Origin: Bacteroidota bacterium
Lineage (GTDB): Bacteria; Bacteroidota; Bacteroidia; JAADEI01
Length of the DNA stretch: 7,543 nucleotides
Direction of reading: 5' to 3'
NCBI GenBank assembly: GCA_015490475.1
Contig: WFXT01000234.1
Span: 1 to 7,543 of the forward strand
Below, one piece after another: positions 1 through 6,245 of this stretch. A program made the translations under genes and the position numbers. A model generated the notes under the pieces. It made no database searches, had not been told where the DNA came from, and worked only from the letters and a program-made list of their open reading frames with translations. The first letter of the stretch is position 1, and every line of letters begins with the position of its first letter.

Positions 1-1204
1 CTCCTATGATACGAATGGCAAGTCCAGGACCAGGGAAGGGATGTCGTTTTAGTATAGTATCCGGAAGTCCAAGATATTCTCCTACTTTCCTGACTTCGTC
101 TTTAAAAAGGAATCGTAATGGTTCTATTAATTTTAGGTTCATTTTCTGTGGCAAGCCGCCGACGTTATGGTGCGATTTGATCTTGTCTGCTTTACTTCCT
201 GAAGCAGCTGATTCAATAACATCGGGATATATGGTTCCTTGTCCCAGCCATCTGGCTCCTGAAATCTTCCTCGCTTCCCGTTCAAAAACTTCAATGAACT
301 TATGTCCGATAATTTTGCGCTTTTGCTCAGGGTCTATGACCCCTTTTAAGGCAGAGAGAAATTCTTCTTTAGCATCTATTAATTTGACAGGTAGGCCAAT
401 GTGTTTATATGCTTCCATTATCTCGGCTGGCTCTCCTTTTCGCATTAAGCCAGTGTCAACGAAGAATCCATGGAATCTGTCACCAACGGCTCTGTAAATG
501 ATTGTTGCTGCTACTGAAGAGTCAACACCTCCCGAAACAGCCATTACTACGTGTTCGTCAGGACCGACAAGCTTTTTAATCAAATGTTCTTGTTCCTGAA
601 CAAATTCTGCCGGGGTCCATGTCGGCTCACAACCACAGACATCAAAGAGAAAGTGAGATAATAGCTGTGCGCCATGTTCTGTGTGGACAACTTCTGGGTG
701 AAACTGAACTCCGTAAATGGGTTGTCTTTTGTGCTTGAATATGGCAAGAATGTTATTTTCTGTATATGCAATTGGTTCAAAGTCTTTGGGAAGTTTTTTT
801 ATTGCGTCGCTGTGCGACATCCACACTTTCCATGGTAAGGGAATGGATTTTACAAAGGGGTCGTCCTTTTCAATTTGCCTAATAGTGCTTGGACCGAATT
901 CTCGGGTCTCGCCTTTTTCAACCAGTCCGCCCCATTGGTGGGCAATTAATTGGGCACCATAACAAATCCCTAAGATGGGAAAGCGTGATGCTAATTTTTT
1001 TGTGTCCACAACAGGTGCCTCAGGGTCATACACAGAATAAGGACTTCCAGATAGTATAATTCCTTTCAACTGGTCATTGTTAAGGAAATCTTCAATTCTT
1101 TCCGGCAAAACAAGCTCTGCATATACGTTGTGTTCTCTTACTCGCCGAACAATTAACTGGGAATATTGAGAACCGAAATCAACTACGATGATCTGTGGTT
1201 TCAT
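1..1204 (-). CDS. guaA: GMP synthase (glutamine-hydrolysing), C-terminus cut off by window edge
   Basis: Cytoplasmic enzyme of purine synthesis that converts XMP, ATP and glutamine to GMP. The frame starts at ATG 1204-1202 (MKPQIIVVDFGSQYSQLI) and runs open to base 1, giving 401 residues. Family members are usually about 510-525 long, so the C-terminal dimerisation domain is missing because the window ends, not because the gene is broken. The N-terminal class I glutamine amidotransferase domain (about residues 4-185) has all three catalytic residues: Cys81 in GICYGAQ, and His169 and Glu171 in QFHPE. The ATP pyrophosphatase domain follows, with the P-loop SGGVDSS at 224-230, then VDTGLMR. The conserved RHPFPGPGLAIR stretch lies close to the window edge. 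The start codon is 14 bases after the M23 peptidase stop, and no promoter is visible in that gap, so co-transcription is likely. The identification is secure. Confidence 0.97.
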   Translation of the reverse strand, partial: MKPQIIVVDFGSQYSQLIVRRVREHNVYAELVLPERIEDFLNNDQLKGIILSGSPYSVYDPEAPVVDTKKLASRFPILGICYGAQLIAHQWGGLVEKGETREFGPSTIRQIEKDDPFVKSIPLPWKVWMSHSDAIKKLPKDFEPIAYTENNILAIFKHKRQPIYGVQFHPEVVHTEHGAQLLSHFLFDVCGCEPTWTPAEFVQEQEHLIKKLVGPDEHVVMAVSGGVDSSVAATIIYRAVGDRFHGFFVDTGLMRKGEPAEIMEAYKHIGLPVKLIDAKEEFLSALKGVIDPEQKRKIIGHKFIEVFEREARKISGARWLGQGTIYPDVIESAASGSKADKIKSHHNVGGLPQKMNLKLIEPLRFLFKDEVRKVGEYLGLPDTILKRHPFPGPGLAIRIIG

Positions 1205-1218
1205 AGCAGAGCGAAATA

Positions 1219-2211
1219 TTAGTCAAGGGAATACTTATTACTGTTAGCCCTTCTTACAATCTCTTCATATTGCTCTATGGTCAGGTCGTTAACAAAGTAG
1301 TTGATGGGATTTACTTTCTTGCCATTTTTCCATACTTCATAGTGCAGGTGTGGTGCTGTTGATTTACCTGTGTTCCCGACATATCCAATTATTTGGCCTC
1401 GTTTGACTTTTTGTCCCGGCTTCACTATTATTTTGCTCATGTGAGCGTATAGAGTCTTGTATCCAAAACCATGATTTATAATTACATGATTGCCATATCC
1501 TCGGCGTGAACGCTTAACTTTCTCCACTATACCGTCTCCTGTGGCATATATAGGCGTTCCAATGGGGGCAGAAAAGTCTAAACCTTCGTGAAATTTCCTC
1601 ACTCTATAAATAGGGTCAATACGATAACCAAATCCAGAGGCAATTCTACGCAGATGTTTGTTGTCAACAGGTTGAATGGCGGGAATGTGCTTCCAGTATT
1701 CCTTCCATTGTTTAGCCAGCGAAAGCAGTTCATCAAAAGAATTTTGTTGAACCACCACTTGTCTTTTTAGATGATTGACTTTTTGTTCAATTGAAGCGAT
1801 AATTTCGTTGTTCGGCATATCAAGGACATCACGGGCGTATTCCACACCACCGTAAGCACCAGTACGTGCAGACTCATCAACCGCTGGCACTCCAAAGATT
1901 ACCCTGTATATACTATCGTCTTTAATAGCCAGTTCTTGCATTCGCTTGTGAAGAATTTCTACTTCTTTGTTCAGTTCTTCATATTTGGTAAGAACTTTTT
2001 CTAATTGACTTCTTAATTTCTTTTCGCGGGGCGATTCAAGAAGTCCTGAATATGTAAACAGATAATAAGCCAATGCGAAGCCTCCAAGAAATATAAAAAG
2101 CCCACCTGTTACGAATAGAATAACTTTTTTGAAAATGCTCTCCTCCCGCTCGTATCTTAAAGTTTTTGGATTAAACCTGTAATTAGCCACTTTTTCACTA
2201 TTATTTTTCAC
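1219..2211 (-). CDS. Membrane-anchored M23 family metallopeptidase (murein endopeptidase)
   Basis: Zinc peptidase of the LytM/M23 family, expected to cut peptidoglycan cross-links in the periplasm. From the GTG at 2211 it is 330 residues long. One membrane segment (about 30-52) follows a short basic N-terminus, then a charged, probably coiled-coil stretch (about 60-98), a linker, and the peptidase domain (about 205-300). The zinc and catalytic motifs are complete: HxxxD (His208, Asp212, in KFHEGLDFSAP), His257 in LYAHMSK, and HLH (His288, His290). The frame can be extended to an ATG at 2271. That adds 20 residues (MVTTATPEPRKEKLKCHNFA) which are only the neighbouring rlmB 3' end read in another frame. 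Remembered family members begin about ten residues before YRFNPKTLRYE, which favours GTG 2211 (or GTG 2190). A TAACTTTG box lies just upstream. The family call is firm; the start is moderately sure. Confidence 0.93.
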   Translation of the reverse strand: MKNNSEKVANYRFNPKTLRYEREESIFKKVILFVTGGLFIFLGGFALAYYLFTYSGLLESPREKKLRSQLEKVLTKYEELNKEVEILHKRMQELAIKDDSIYRVIFGVPAVDESARTGAYGGVEYARDVLDMPNNEIIASIEQKVNHLKRQVVVQQNSFDELLSLAKQWKEYWKHIPAIQPVDNKHLRRIASGFGYRIDPIYRVRKFHEGLDFSAPIGTPIYATGDGIVEKVKRSRRGYGNHVIINHGFGYKTLYAHMSKIIVKPGQKVKRGQIIGYVGNTGKSTAPHLHYEVWKNGKKVNPINYFVNDLTIEQYEEIVRRANSNKYSLD

Positions 2212-2213
2212 TG

Positions 2214-2221
2214 CAAAGTTA
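2214..2221 (-). promoter_or_regulatory. Putative Bacteroidota -7 box (TAACTTTG) before the M23 peptidase gene
   Basis: Read on the minus strand this is TAACTTTG, a full match to the Bacteroidota primary-sigma consensus TAnnTTTG. It lies between the rlmB stop (2231-2229) and the GTG at 2211, ending only two bases before that GTG. No clear -33 TTG is seen at the usual distance. If active, it would give a nearly leaderless transcript for the peptidase and guaA, in addition to read-through from upstream. An eight-base motif with two free positions can occur by chance. Confidence 0.35.
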
Positions 2222-2228
2222 TGGCATT

Positions 2229-2975
2229 TTAATTTCTCTTTTCTTGGCTCAGGCGTTGCTGTCGTAACCATTCATACATAATGACGGCTGTTGCACTTGC
2301 CACGTTTAAAGAATCCATATTTATCATTGGAATAGTGATTTTATATTCCACTCTATTTAAGAAAGCGGGTCGCACGCCCCTATGTTCGTCCCCCATCACT
2401 ATGAGCCATGGACCTTCAAAGTTTACTCTATAAATCGGTTCTGACATTGTGTCCACTGTGGTCACAGCTATATTGATTCCCCTTTCTTCTGCTAACTGGA
2501 TAAGTTTTTGAGATGAAGGGTATCTGGTAACTGTAATGTGTAGTAGGGCTCCTGCTGATGCCTTCACCGCTTCTTCGGACAGTAGGGCTCCTTCTTTTTG
2601 AGGCAGGAATAAAGCAGAACCACCGAGGGCATAAACGCTTCTGGCTATTGCCCCAACATTTTTAACGTCGCTCACTCCGTCAAGCACAATACCAATAGCA
2701 TTTCCGTGTTCAAGCATTGTGTCCAGAACCTCTTCCAGTGGTTGATATTGAAGAGGTGCTATTAGTGCAACTATTCCTTGATGATTTACATTACCGAGTT
2801 TTCTGAACCAGCGAGGAGGAACATATTGCACGGGCACTCCCTGTTTGCGTAGCTGATTCACTGCTGAAGGAAGCCGTTTTCCTGCTTGTACCCACACTTT
2901 TTCAATAGGCGTTCCTGAACGGACAGCCTCTTCAATAGGTCTGACGCCATAGATGTATTGTCCTTTGTTGTTCAT
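2229..2975 (-). CDS. rlmB: RlmB/TrmH-family 23S rRNA 2'-O-ribose methyltransferase
   Basis: SpoU/TrmH-type SAM-dependent RNA 2'-O-methyltransferase of 248 residues, the usual length for RlmB, which methylates a guanosine in the 23S rRNA peptidyl-transferase region. The N-terminal substrate-binding domain shows IYGVRPIEEAVRSG (8-21) and HQGIVALI (65-72), both typical of RlmB. The knotted catalytic domain has motif 1 NVGAIARSV (Asn106, Arg112), motif 2 VMGDEHRGV (193-201) and motif 3 IPM...SLNVASATAVIMYE (215-235, with Asn224). Motif 2 reads GDEHRG where E. coli RlmB has GAEGEG, a variation tolerated in the family. The start is ATG 2975, 34 bases after the upstream permease stop. A small TTATA-GT-TATAA palindrome (2988-2999) lies in that gap but is too weak for a terminator. 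TrmH-family membership is secure; the exact target nucleotide is inferred. Confidence 0.9.
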   Translation of the reverse strand: MNNKGQYIYGVRPIEEAVRSGTPIEKVWVQAGKRLPSAVNQLRKQGVPVQYVPPRWFRKLGNVNHQGIVALIAPLQYQPLEEVLDTMLEHGNAIGIVLDGVSDVKNVGAIARSVYALGGSALFLPQKEGALLSEEAVKASAGALLHITVTRYPSSQKLIQLAEERGINIAVTTVDTMSEPIYRVNFEGPWLIVMGDEHRGVRPAFLNRVEYKITIPMINMDSLNVASATAVIMYEWLRQQRLSQEKRN

Positions 2976-3009
2976 AGACCAGTGTCTTTATAGTTATAAG
3001 GGTTTATAT

Positions 3010-4062
3010 TTACTTAAAAGATACTCTTGGGTCAAGGATTCCATAGGCTATATCTGTGAGGATATTTATAACCACAAATAGTGATGCGGAGAAGAGGGCA
3101 ACACCCATTACTACAGGAAAATCCATGTTTTGAAGTGCTTTGACAGCAAGCAAGCCAATGCCCTTCCATGAAAATATAAATTCAATGAAGAAAGCACCTG
3201 TTAGCAAGTAGGCGAGCCAACTACTTGTTATCGTGACCACAGGATTGAGAGCATTTCTAAGGACATAGAAGATAGTAACTTTCCATGCGGGAAGTCCCTT
3301 GGCATATCCTGTTATTACAAATTGCTCTTGCATAATATCCAGCATTGCTGACCGAGTCATTTGCGTTATCATAGCCATGGGTCTTATTCCGAGAGTGAAT
3401 GCTGGCAGGACCAAATTTTCCAATTTCAGGACTTTTCCACGGTAAGGGTCTAATTCAAATAGAGAACCAGCCATCGGTAAGCCCGTATATTCAGCAAGTA
3501 GAAAACCAAATAACCATGCTATAATTAATCCTGCGAAGAACGAAGGTGTAGAGATTCCCAGAGTGGAAAGAGATGATATGAAGGCATCAACCCATGTGCC
3601 GTGTCTAATAGCAGCGATGGCTCCGAAAAATATCCCAAATATCACAGCGATTATGAGGGCTGCAAATGCTAAGGCGGCAGTGTTGGGGAAAGCCTCCCAT
3701 ATTATACTCCACACATCACGGCGTGTGTGATATGACCTTCCCAAATATGGGAACTTAAACACAAGGATTTTTTCTTCTCCCTTATAAAGTTTAAGTATTA
3801 CATCATATTTCTTGACGTCTTCTTTGTTGTGTACAGAAATTGGGGATATGTCGTTTAAGTAGCGGATAAATTGAATATATAAGGGTTGGTCAAGACCAAG
3901 TTCTTTTCTGATGCGTTGAATTGTTTCGGCATCAGCTCGTTGTCCTACAATGAGGCGAGAAGGATCCCCCGGCAAAACCTGAAAAAGCAGAAAGATAACC
4001 ACCACAACTCCAAGCCACACCAATGTCCCATACAGTAACCGCTTTATTACGTACCCAATCAT
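3010..4062 (-). CDS. DppB/OppB-type ABC transporter permease
   Basis: Inner-membrane permease of 350 residues of the binding-protein-dependent peptide/nickel transport type. It starts MIGYVIKRLLYGTLVWLGVV, the classic first helix (about 8-29), followed by LPGDPSR and the ELGLDQPLYIQFIRYL signature. Five more helices lie at roughly 126-148, 165-190, 215-235, 275-297 and 316-340. The cytoplasmic EAA loop that docks the ATPase is present (about 250-274, YAKGLPAWK then RNALNP), and the C-terminus has the usual DPRVSFK-like end. The stretch between helices 1 and 2 (30-117) is longer than in short OppB proteins, with a charged insert near ISPISVHNKEDVKKYD. No ATPase, second permease or binding-protein gene is in the window, so the substrate cannot be assigned. 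It starts 3 bases after the upstream stop and is clearly co-transcribed. Confidence 0.93.
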   Translation of the reverse strand: MIGYVIKRLLYGTLVWLGVVVVIFLLFQVLPGDPSRLIVGQRADAETIQRIRKELGLDQPLYIQFIRYLNDISPISVHNKEDVKKYDVILKLYKGEEKILVFKFPYLGRSYHTRRDVWSIIWEAFPNTAALAFAALIIAVIFGIFFGAIAAIRHGTWVDAFISSLSTLGISTPSFFAGLIIAWLFGFLLAEYTGLPMAGSLFELDPYRGKVLKLENLVLPAFTLGIRPMAMITQMTRSAMLDIMQEQFVITGYAKGLPAWKVTIFYVLRNALNPVVTITSSWLAYLLTGAFFIEFIFSWKGIGLLAVKALQNMDFPVVMGVALFSASLFVVINILTDIAYGILDPRVSFK

Positions 4063-4065
4063 TGT

Positions 4066-5256
4066 TTACACAGAAGTATTTAATTGTGAATTTTCATCAG
4101 GTGCTATCATTGTTATTTGCGATAAACTTTCTTGGAGGTCTTCTGCTGAGAAGGTTCTCCAATGCCACTTATCTATTACCACAGGTCCATGCATTAGCAC
4201 TACGCCCGGACTGGACCTTATGAATGTTTTCAGGGCTGTTGCATCAACGTATAAAGTCGTCCATGTGTCTGGCAATTTTGCTTCACTACTTATTGCCTTC
4301 CATTCTGAGTCAGGAAAAGCAGTCAAGACATAAACGGGCAGGTTAACCTGTCGTAATTGTTCACTTACTTTTTCTAAGCCTTTCAAAGAAAATCTGGAAG
4401 GATATGCTATTATAAAAACATAGGAACCAGATTGATTTAGTATTTCAGCCGTAACATCATTTCCATTGACGTCAAGCAATACGAAATCATGGATTGGCGG
4501 TGTGTATCCTTTTTGAACCAGTCTGGATTCAGAAGACACGAATTCCCATATTGTAGTATCTTGGAATTCTTGATAGCGAGTAGCAAATTCCGAGGAAGTC
4601 ATTTCAACCTGTTCTCCTGTTTCCTTGTTTCTGTATATCAGGATTGTCTCATACACGTCCTGGGGTGCTCCTTCAGGCACCTGCATTAATTCCCAGATGT
4701 TGTTACCTGCTTTATAGGGGCGAAAGTCAAACAATGGCAATGTAACATAGTTCCAGATTCCAAATAGTATGGCGAAAAGGGTGGCAATGCCAGTCAATAT
4801 TGTTGCTACTCTGCCCCCTGAAGTAATATAGCGTCTCATCAGGAATAAGAACAGAATTAGTATTGTAAGAACTATGTCTTTATAGAATGATTCCCATGGT
4901 GTGAGTTTGATGAAGTCACCGAAACATCCACAATCAGTAACAGCTCCAGTTATAGCTGAATAACCAGTCAGGAAAGTAAAAAAGATAATGAGCAGAAGTA
5001 GAGCAGAGGTTGTTAGAATGGGCATCCATCCAACTATTAAAGCCACTCCAAGAGAAACTTCCGCAGAGGAAAAAGCAATGCTTAAAAACAATGAGAGATT
5101 GTTGAAGAATTCAGGAAAATGGAATACTTCAAAATATTCTTCCAGTTTGTATGCTGTTCCAAGGGGGTCCACCAATTTGACCATCCCAGAAAAGATGAAC
5201 AGGACACCAACAGCGAACCGCACTATGCCAACTAATATCTTCAATCCTTTGGTCAT
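4066..5256 (-). CDS. DoxX/MauE-like membrane protein with thioredoxin-like C-terminus (BT_3928-like family)
   Basis: Protein of 396 residues resembling a Bacteroidota family of DoxX-type proteins. The N-terminal half is a membrane domain: helix about 8-28 with the DoxX-like FIFSGMVKLVDPLGTAYKL, then helices at about 56-78, 79-99, 127-141 and 150-170. It carries TDCGCFGD (107-114, Cys109 and Cys111), a motif shared with MauE-like redox membrane proteins. The C-terminal half (about 255-380) looks like a thioredoxin fold facing the periplasm, but where CxxC would be expected, after YVFIIAYP, there is no cysteine pair. A thiol-redox or quinone-linked envelope role is inferred from family resemblance and not shown. 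Its ATG overlaps the upstream DUF1599 stop as ATGA, indicating translational coupling. The family assignment is good; the function is unknown. Confidence 0.85.
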   Translation of the reverse strand: MTKGLKILVGIVRFAVGVLFIFSGMVKLVDPLGTAYKLEEYFEVFHFPEFFNNLSLFLSIAFSSAEVSLGVALIVGWMPILTTSALLLLIIFFTFLTGYSAITGAVTDCGCFGDFIKLTPWESFYKDIVLTILILFLFLMRRYITSGGRVATILTGIATLFAILFGIWNYVTLPLFDFRPYKAGNNIWELMQVPEGAPQDVYETILIYRNKETGEQVEMTSSEFATRYQEFQDTTIWEFVSSESRLVQKGYTPPIHDFVLLDVNGNDVTAEILNQSGSYVFIIAYPSRFSLKGLEKVSEQLRQVNLPVYVLTAFPDSEWKAISSEAKLPDTWTTLYVDATALKTFIRSSPGVVLMHGPVVIDKWHWRTFSAEDLQESLSQITMIAPDENSQLNTSV

Positions 5257-5798
5257 CCTGTAGCGGTTTTATCGTTTTTCACTTTTTTGCGTGTTAAGAT
5301 AGCAAAGATGGAATAATTAATTATGTCCAGTAAGTGCGGTTCAGCCACTGTTTTAGACAGTCCTTTTTTCTCTATTTCACTTCTTAAACGCAATACTTTC
5401 ATAAGAATTATATCGGTGAAAGAAGTGGGTAGCATTAATTTCCACGCATCGCCATAATCTGAATTTTTCTTTTCAAGTAAATCAATGACCTCATTAATGA
5501 TTTTAGAATAGCAGTGTAGTGCCTCTTGTGTAGTAGAATTCAAGTTGAGATTAGGGCATTCTAACCTCATTAAAGTCATGATAGCGTAGTTGATTATCCC
5601 TATGAAATCTTCTTCAATAGAATCTGGCACTGCCTGACTGCCCTTATCTTCTATTGTTCTGATTCTGTGAGCCTTAATAAACAACAAATCAAGCAACGTG
5701 GTGGGCCTCAATATTATCCACGCCATGCCATAATCATGCAGTTTGGTGGAAAACACATCCTTTGCGTAATCTAATACTTCTCTGGCTCCCTGTATCAT
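5253..5798 (-). CDS. DUF1599 (nucleotide-modification-associated) protein with two tandem repeats
   Basis: Small soluble protein of 181 residues. Two copies of one helical unit are visible about 92 residues apart. Copy one has DYGMAWIILRPTTLLDLLFI (22-41), HRIRTIEDKG and GIINYAIMTLM (67-77). Copy two has DYGDAWKLMLPTSFTDIILM (114-133), LRLRSEIEKKG and DIINYSIFAIL (158-168). Each unit conserves DYG-x-AW, P, D, K, R and INY. This matches DUF1599, a domain that comparative genomics has linked to nucleotide modification; no enzymatic activity can be assigned from the sequence. It is the first gene of the minus-strand cluster, with a TATCTTTG promoter box four bases before its ATG. Its stop overlaps the DoxX-like gene by four bases, a pairing common in Bacteroidota. 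Confidence 0.88.
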   Translation of the reverse strand: MIQGAREVLDYAKDVFSTKLHDYGMAWIILRPTTLLDLLFIKAHRIRTIEDKGSQAVPDSIEEDFIGIINYAIMTLMRLECPNLNLNSTTQEALHCYSKIINEVIDLLEKKNSDYGDAWKLMLPTSFTDIILMKVLRLRSEIEKKGLSKTVAEPHLLDIINYSIFAILTRKKVKNDKTATG

Positions 5799-5802
5799 GC
5801 GT

Positions 5803-5810
5803 CAAAGATA
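5803..5810 (-). promoter_or_regulatory. Putative -7 promoter box (TATCTTTG) of the six-gene minus-strand cluster
   Basis: On the minus strand this reads TATCTTTG, an exact match to the Bacteroidota TAnnTTTG element. Only ACGC separates it from the ATG at 5798. A start site at the usual few bases downstream would produce a leaderless or almost leaderless mRNA. No convincing TTG -33 element is seen about 20 bases further upstream. It sits where a promoter for the cluster is expected, at the edge of a divergent intergenic region. Confidence 0.5.
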
Positions 5811-5941
5811 AGTAATCGGTGTTATGCAGTGATGTTCTGGGGACAGCTTTTGAGAGGCTGTATAATATAAACCATAGTGTCGTCGGAGCTACACAGAGCG
5901 AAGAGAACACAATGCTGATAAATTTAGAGAAAGACTCTGTT

Positions 5942-5959
5942 AGATTATTCTGATAATCT
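5942..5959. repeat. Perfect 7-bp inverted repeat, AGATTAT-TCTG-ATAATCT
   Basis: Seven-base arms match exactly around a four-base TCTG spacer. It lies about midway between the two divergent promoter boxes. There is no following T-run in either direction, so it is not a typical intrinsic terminator. A regulator binding site is possible but unproven, and AT-rich palindromes of this size can arise by chance. Confidence 0.4.
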
Positions 5960-6007
5960 CGTAGGGCACTCTGTGATTCGTTTTTATTCTCAGTGGTTTT
6001 ATTTTCT

Positions 6008-6060
6008 CACCCCTTCCCTTTAACTCCCATCCCCGCATTCGAGGAGGGGCTTGGGTGGGG
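6008..6060. repeat. G/C-rich imperfect inverted repeat (REP-like)
   Basis: A pyrimidine-rich half (CACCCC, then CCC-AT-CCCC at 6026-6034) is followed by a purine-rich half (GGGG at 6046-6049, then CTTGGGTGGGG). The inner arms can pair as CCC/GGG plus CCCC/GGGG around an 11-base loop. The outer CCCC (6010-6013) can pair with GGGG (6057-6060). The composition differs sharply from the AT-rich flanks. It resembles the dispersed G/C-rich intergenic repeats found in many bacterial genomes, and a shorter similar block occurs at 6187-6213. Whether it is a dispersed family cannot be judged from one window. Confidence 0.4.
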
Positions 6061-6090
6061 CACTCATCACACCATTTAAATCAAATTGCT

Positions 6091-6098
6091 TATATTTG
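6091..6098 (+). promoter_or_regulatory. Putative -7 promoter box (TATATTTG) of the surface-protein gene
   Basis: TATATTTG matches the Bacteroidota TAnnTTTG consensus. It lies 38 bases before the ATG at 6137 (a leader of roughly 30 bases) and about 100 bases before the GTG at 6200. No clear TTG -33 element is seen at the usual spacing. Its position and orientation suit transcription of the plus-strand gene. Confidence 0.4.
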
Positions 6099-6136
6099 TG
6101 ATCGTAAAAACAAATAACCCTAAAAATCCTCTGGCG

Positions 6137-6235
6137 ATGAAGGAAAGGAAGGCAGTAGCCCGGTTTGATGGGGCATGTGAGATTGGCTCCCTCTCCGTCG
6201 TGAGGGGGGGGGGTAATAGCTTGTCTATCAGTTAG
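6137..6235 (+). other. Short leader reading frame that runs into the G10 tract and then stops
   Basis: From ATG 6137 (MKERKAVARFDGACEIGSL) the frame continues through GTG 6200 and the G-run, and as written ends at TAG 6233-6235 after 32 codons. Losing one G, or gaining two, would join it to the frame that reads VIACLSVSFALLISSLSLHGQ, a good signal-peptide core, and then the VGIG-module protein. A start at GTG 6200 would then give a compact 24-residue signal peptide beginning MRGG; a start at ATG 6137 would give an unusually long n-region. This is probably the real 5' end of the downstream gene shifted out of frame, not a separate gene. Confidence 0.45.
6204..6213 (+). repeat. Homopolymer tract of ten G
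   Basis: Ten consecutive G residues sit between two candidate start codons (ATG 6137, GTG 6200) and the hydrophobic signal-peptide codons starting at about 6213. Such runs are prone to slipped-strand length change and also to sequencing and assembly error. The preceding CCCTC (6189-6193) can pair with GAGGG (6202-6206), so the tract is also the right arm of a small hairpin resembling the repeat at 6008-6060. Confidence 0.85.
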
Positions 6236-6245
6236 TTTTGCTCTC

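Larger units (their letters stand above)
5811..6136. other. Divergent intergenic region
   Basis: This 326-base stretch separates the minus-strand cluster from the plus-strand surface-protein gene. No ORF of meaningful length is present: the few ATGs open only frames of about a dozen codons. No tRNA or known structured RNA was recognised. Its visible contents are an 18-base perfect inverted repeat (5942-5959), a G/C-rich imperfect inverted repeat (6008-6060) and the plus-strand -7 box (6091-6098). The rest is AT-rich with no pattern I can name. Confidence 0.7.

Noticed and set aside
6..962. Open frames on the plus strand at 6-497 and 717-962
   Set aside because: They lie antisense to guaA, whose conserved motifs fix the coding strand; their translations show no family features.
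2988..2999. TTATA-GT-TATAA palindrome as a terminator between the permease and rlmB
   Set aside because: All A/T arms of five bases with no T-run; far too weak for an intrinsic terminator in a tightly packed cluster.
4023..5263. Open frames on the plus strand at 4023-4223, 4489-4689 and 4988-5263
   Set aside because: Antisense shadows of the permease and DoxX-like genes, with no recognisable domain.
5855..5875. TATAAT on the plus strand near 5862 as a sigma-70 type -10 box
   Set aside because: The genome appears to be Bacteroidota, which use TAnnTTTG; no suitably spaced -35 is present and no gene follows closely.
6233..6240. TAGTTTTG as a promoter for a TTG start at 6246
   Set aside because: It matches the -7 pattern but lies inside codons of the signal-peptide core, and a TTG start would truncate that signal peptide. 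Chance match is more likely.
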